Shown: positions 61,438-64,000 of the stretch, piece by piece
Numbering within the stretch: position 1 is the first letter of the stretch
Layout: the number at the start of each line of letters is the position of its first letter
NCBI GenBank assembly: GCA_046347475.1
Contig: JAXMGD010000002.1
Coordinates: 124,001 to 188,000, forward strand
Origin: CAMCXE01 sp046347475
GTDB lineage: Bacteria; Pseudomonadota; Gammaproteobacteria; Pseudomonadales; Cellvibrionaceae
Direction: 5' to 3'
Length of the DNA: 64,000 nt
Program-made: the position numbers and the translations under genes
Notes under the pieces: generated by a model
The model's database searches: none
Told to the model about the DNA's origin: nothing
The model's input: only the letters and a program-made list of their open reading frames with translations

Positions 61438-62862
61438 ATGGATATCCCTCCGCTAATTCCACCCAGCCTAACGCAGCCGCAGCTAACCAACCTGCGTGAG
61501 GGCGTTCTATTGCTGCGCGGGGCGATGAATAACCTGCTGACGCTACCAGCCGAGAAAAGCCTATTAGTGGAGTTACTTCGCCACATGCCCCTGGCCACGG
61601 TTGAGCAGCAGACGCTACAGGGGCAACACGCTGGCCCTAAAATGAATCCACAACCCAGCTGGCAACCGCTATTGGGCGACCTGCCGCTAGAATTAGTGGA
61701 ATTAAAATTACCTTCGGGGCAAAAAATATGGGCAGCAACACTGCGTGAGTGGTTTGCAAGCACCCTCGCCCAGCTGCCACCGAAATCATTATTTGCCGTA
61801 AAACCCAGTAAAGACGGCCAGCTCATACTGCTGCCGCCAAGCGCCCCACAAACCGCCGCGCCCCAGCAGGCCGCATTAGGTGAACTCTGGCGCAAAAGCC
61901 TGCCCCTGGCGCAGCCGGCCAAGCAACTTCTGCTCTTGATGAGCCCCCTGGTAAAACCCCTGGCCAATCTGCCTAGTACCAGCCACCCTCTTCAACCGAT
62001 CCAACAGTTTATAGAGCGACAAAGCCAACAGATCGGAAGCCTGCTAAATCAGGTGAAGTCACCGCCTAATCCAACCCAACCCAACCCGATCGCGCAAATC
62101 ACTCAAACGCTCATCAACCACAGCGGTTTATTTCTCGAACCTAAATTGCGGGCCATTACTCACCTACCGGCCGCTGCGCAACCTGAGGCGCTGGAGGACA
62201 TAACTCATTACGATTTTAAAGCGCAAATTTTGAAAACCCTCAGCGCCATTAATCAATTAACACCGCAAAGCACAGAGAGCAATCAAGACTGGCCCGATAA
62301 TTTGTGGCACTTATTTATGGGCGGTAAAGAAGGTGCAGCGCCTGCGCCGCAAAAAAACGCGCATTGGTTGTTGCTTGAAACGCTAATGCCCAGCTTGCAC
62401 AAAACCCTTGCAGGCTTGCAATTACAGCAGGCCCATAGCCTAGCCGAGCAGGCCAAAAATCCTGGCAGTCTGGTGTTTGAACTGCCGTTGCCGAGTGCGG
62501 AAGGTTGGATCACGCTGTCTGCACATCTAACTCCGCAACACCCCAATCAAGCCGATGAGGATGGATCAGCCGAAAAGGCGGCACGCACAGCGCCGCCAAC
62601 CTCCTGGCGTTTATTTTTAGAATTTAATTTGCCGCACAATGGACTGCTTGCGGTGCAATTTTGGTGGCAACCAGGCTTGCTGCGCGGCAAAGTCTGGGCA
62701 AATCAACCCAAGCTCAAACACCAATTAAAAGACCAACTAAAACAATTGAAACAGGCCCTGCAGGCAGGCGGTATTAACGCAGACCAATTGTGTTTAAGTG
62801 AAGAACCCATCGCAAAACCGCCCGCCCCCATTAACCAACCCTTGGTGGATATACAAACCTGA
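61438..62862 (+). CDS. FliK-like flagellar hook-length/type III export control protein
   Basis: 474 residues, start after GGAG (CTGGAGCATCGCG). The protein is Pro/Gln/Leu-rich in the middle with low complexity, and the C-terminal ~110 residues resemble the FliK C-domain: LVFELPLPSAEGWITLSAHL, WRLFLEFNLPHNGLLAVQFW, then a long helix (LKHQLKDQLKQLKQALQAGG) and L-C-L-S. FliK reads hook length and flips FlhB specificity. The next gene encodes an FlhB C-domain homologue and overlaps it by one base (TGATG), which supports the assignment. This pair is known in pseudomonads away from the main flagellar operon. Confidence 0.8.
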   Translation: MDIPPLIPPSLTQPQLTNLREGVLLLRGAMNNLLTLPAEKSLLVELLRHMPLATVEQQTLQGQHAGPKMNPQPSWQPLLGDLPLELVELKLPSGQKIWAATLREWFASTLAQLPPKSLFAVKPSKDGQLILLPPSAPQTAAPQQAALGELWRKSLPLAQPAKQLLLLMSPLVKPLANLPSTSHPLQPIQQFIERQSQQIGSLLNQVKSPPNPTQPNPIAQITQTLINHSGLFLEPKLRAITHLPAAAQPEALEDITHYDFKAQILKTLSAINQLTPQSTESNQDWPDNLWHLFMGGKEGAAPAPQKNAHWLLLETLMPSLHKTLAGLQLQQAHSLAEQAKNPGSLVFELPLPSAEGWITLSAHLTPQHPNQADEDGSAEKAARTAPPTSWRLFLEFNLPHNGLLAVQFWWQPGLLRGKVWANQPKLKHQLKDQLKQLKQALQAGGINADQLCLSEEPIAKPPAPINQPLVDIQT

Positions 62863-63164
62863 TGGATAAAAACCTGCAAAAGGCAGTAGCCTTAATTTAC
62901 GACGGCAAGGGTGCGCCACAAGTCAGCGCCAAGGGCTTAGGTGAGGAGGCACAAACCATTATCGAGTTAGCGCAAAATGCCGGGGTACCCTTGTGCGAAA
63001 ACGCCCCCCTGGTGGATTTGTTATCGCGCTTAGAATTAGGCGATGAAATTCCTCAAGAACTTTATATTGCCGTCGCTCACATCATTGCCTTCGCGTACCA
63101 AATAAGCCAAAAATCCGCACCCATAGTGCCGGAAAAAACCCTGGTATCTGGCCCACAGCTTTAA
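62862..63164 (+). CDS. FhlB, FlhB cytoplasmic-domain homologue
   Basis: 100 residues matching the cytoplasmic export-switch domain of FlhB/YscU: AVALIYDGKGAPQVSAKGLG, IIELAQNAGVPLCENAPLVD, LLSRLELGDEIPQELYIAVA, IIAFAYQI. It lacks the membrane part and the autocleaving N-P-T-H loop of true FlhB, having only the following fold. Such free-standing copies can replace or modulate the FlhB C-domain. It is translationally coupled to the FliK-like gene. A terminator follows. Confidence 0.88.
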   Translation: MDKNLQKAVALIYDGKGAPQVSAKGLGEEAQTIIELAQNAGVPLCENAPLVDLLSRLELGDEIPQELYIAVAHIIAFAYQISQKSAPIVPEKTLVSGPQL

Positions 63165-63182
63165 CCCCCCAATATACAGCGC

Positions 63183-63211
63183 AAAAAAAAGCGAGCCTAA
63201 GCTCGCTTTTA
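63183..63211. terminator. Bidirectional terminator between fhlB and clpA
   Basis: Stem GCGAGC-CTAA-GCTCGC flanked by A-run on the left and T-run on the right, so it can end transcription from both convergent genes. Confidence 0.88.
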
Positions 63212-63230
63212 GTTGGACACGGGGCAGAAA

Positions 63231-64000
63231 TTAAGCCGGTTCAGCCTTTAAAACCAGGGTATCCTGCGCGGCATCCACACCAATTGTCACAATGCCACCG
63301 GCGGCAGACAGGGAACCAAACAACACCATTTCCGCCAGAGGTTTTTTGATTTTTTCCTGGATAATACGCGCCATAGGACGCGCGCCCATTTTCACATCAT
63401 AACCATTAACCGCTAACCACTGTTTGGCTTCGTCGGTAATATCCAGGGTAACTTTTTTGTGATCCAACTGAGATTGCAATTCCATCAGGAATTTTTCAAC
63501 CACAGTTTTAATCACATCCATGCTCAAGGCGCCAAATTGAATAATAGAATCCAAGCGGTTTCTAAACTCTGGCGAGAAGGTTTTCTTGATGACTTCCATA
63601 GCATCAGTGGTGTGATTTTGTTGGGTGAAACCAATAGACGCCCTGCCACCGGCCTCGGCACCAGCGTTTGTTGTCATAATCAAAATAACATTGCGAAAAT
63701 CCGCCGCACGCCCATTGTTATCGGTGAGCTTGCCGTGATCCATCACTTGCAACAATAAATTAAATACATCCGGATGGGCCTTCTCAATTTCATCCAACAA
63801 CACAACCGAGTGAGGATGTTTGGTAACGGCGTCGGTCAACAAGCCCCCTTGGTCGAAACCAACATAACCGGGAGGTGCGCCAATTAAACGTGAAACCGTG
63901 TGGCGCTCCATATATTCAGACATGTCAAAGCGAATCAGCTCAACACCCATGGCCTTGGCCAATTGGCGGCACAGCTCTGTTTTACCCACACCGGTGGGGC
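63231..64000 (-). CDS. clpA: ClpA ATP-dependent Clp protease subunit, C-terminal part; cut by window edge
   Basis: ClpA unfolds substrates and feeds them to the ClpP peptidase. The 256 residues present are the second AAA+ module: Walker A end GKTELCRQLAKAMG, DMSEYMERHTVSRLIGAPPG, YVGFDQGGLLTDAV, Walker B VVLLDEIEKAHPDVFNLLLQ, and the ClpA-type sensor-2 stretch GARPMARIIQEKIKKPLAEM. The last motif separates it from ClpB. Roughly the first 500 residues lie beyond the edge. clpS is normally upstream and outside the window. Confidence 0.95.
   Translation of the reverse strand, partial: PTGVGKTELCRQLAKAMGVELIRFDMSEYMERHTVSRLIGAPPGYVGFDQGGLLTDAVTKHPHSVVLLDEIEKAHPDVFNLLLQVMDHGKLTDNNGRAADFRNVILIMTTNAGAEAGGRASIGFTQQNHTTDAMEVIKKTFSPEFRNRLDSIIQFGALSMDVIKTVVEKFLMELQSQLDHKKVTLDITDEAKQWLAVNGYDVKMGARPMARIIQEKIKKPLAEMVLFGSLSAAGGIVTIGVDAAQDTLVLKAEPA

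Overview
The window looks like chromosome from a plant-cell-wall-degrading gammaproteobacterium of the Cellvibrio/Cellvibrionaceae type. The housekeeping genes (groES-groEL, ampG/ampE/ampD, fleQ, aceE-aceF, bepA, clpA) read as Pseudomonadales-like. Three secreted proteins carry long poly-serine linkers, a hallmark of Cellvibrio and Saccharophagus, and two of these are a GH5 endoglucanase and a PL11 rhamnogalacturonan lyase. No rRNA, tRNA, CRISPR array or intact transposase was seen.

Layout: 1-7406 is mostly core (groEL start, groES, fxsA, the peptidoglycan-recycling genes ampG/ampE/ampD, and the flagellar master regulator fleQ). 8094-17128 is a ten-gene, one-direction cluster of unknown function. 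At least six of its products share one modular fold signature: an N-terminal helix with a G-x-x-I-A-E-A-Q-x-x-L-D motif, a central (G-[FY]-x-P-x-F-Y) strand segment, and a C-terminal block ending in P-x-P-A/P. OmpA-like, Ig-like and PASTA domains are inserted into or attached to this scaffold, yet none of the ten proteins has a signal peptide. This is the best candidate for an undescribed system. It is flanked on both sides by copies of a dispersed palindromic repeat.

17483-28098 is accessory: lipoproteins, an alpha/beta hydrolase, two DUF1566 proteins, a DUF1552 plus cytochrome-type DUF1592/DUF1588 pair and a TolB-like propeller. 28249-35294 holds a very large propeller sensor kinase, a LysR regulator with an in-frame amber codon near its start, and two small lipoproteins. 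35351-43935 is core again: aceF, aceE, an AI-2E/PerM transporter, a TusA-like protein and bepA.

44924-59303 is a carbohydrate-use region: GH5 cellulase, a secreted protein, a TonB-dependent receptor, the PL11 lyase, an OmpR-type regulator lacking its phospho-acceptor Asp, and a second giant propeller sensor. Both giant sensors join a periplasmic two-component-regulator propeller and Y_Y_Y domain to a CheA-like Hpt plus ATPase output, an unusual fusion. 59561-64000 has a diguanylate cyclase remnant, a solute-binding protein with an 11-bp tandem repeat upstream, a FliK-like/FhlB pair and the 3' end of clpA.

Three dispersed repeat classes decorate the intergenic regions: a seven-copy ~105-135 bp palindromic family whose arms co-vary between copies, a three-copy ~130 bp family, and several single palindromes.
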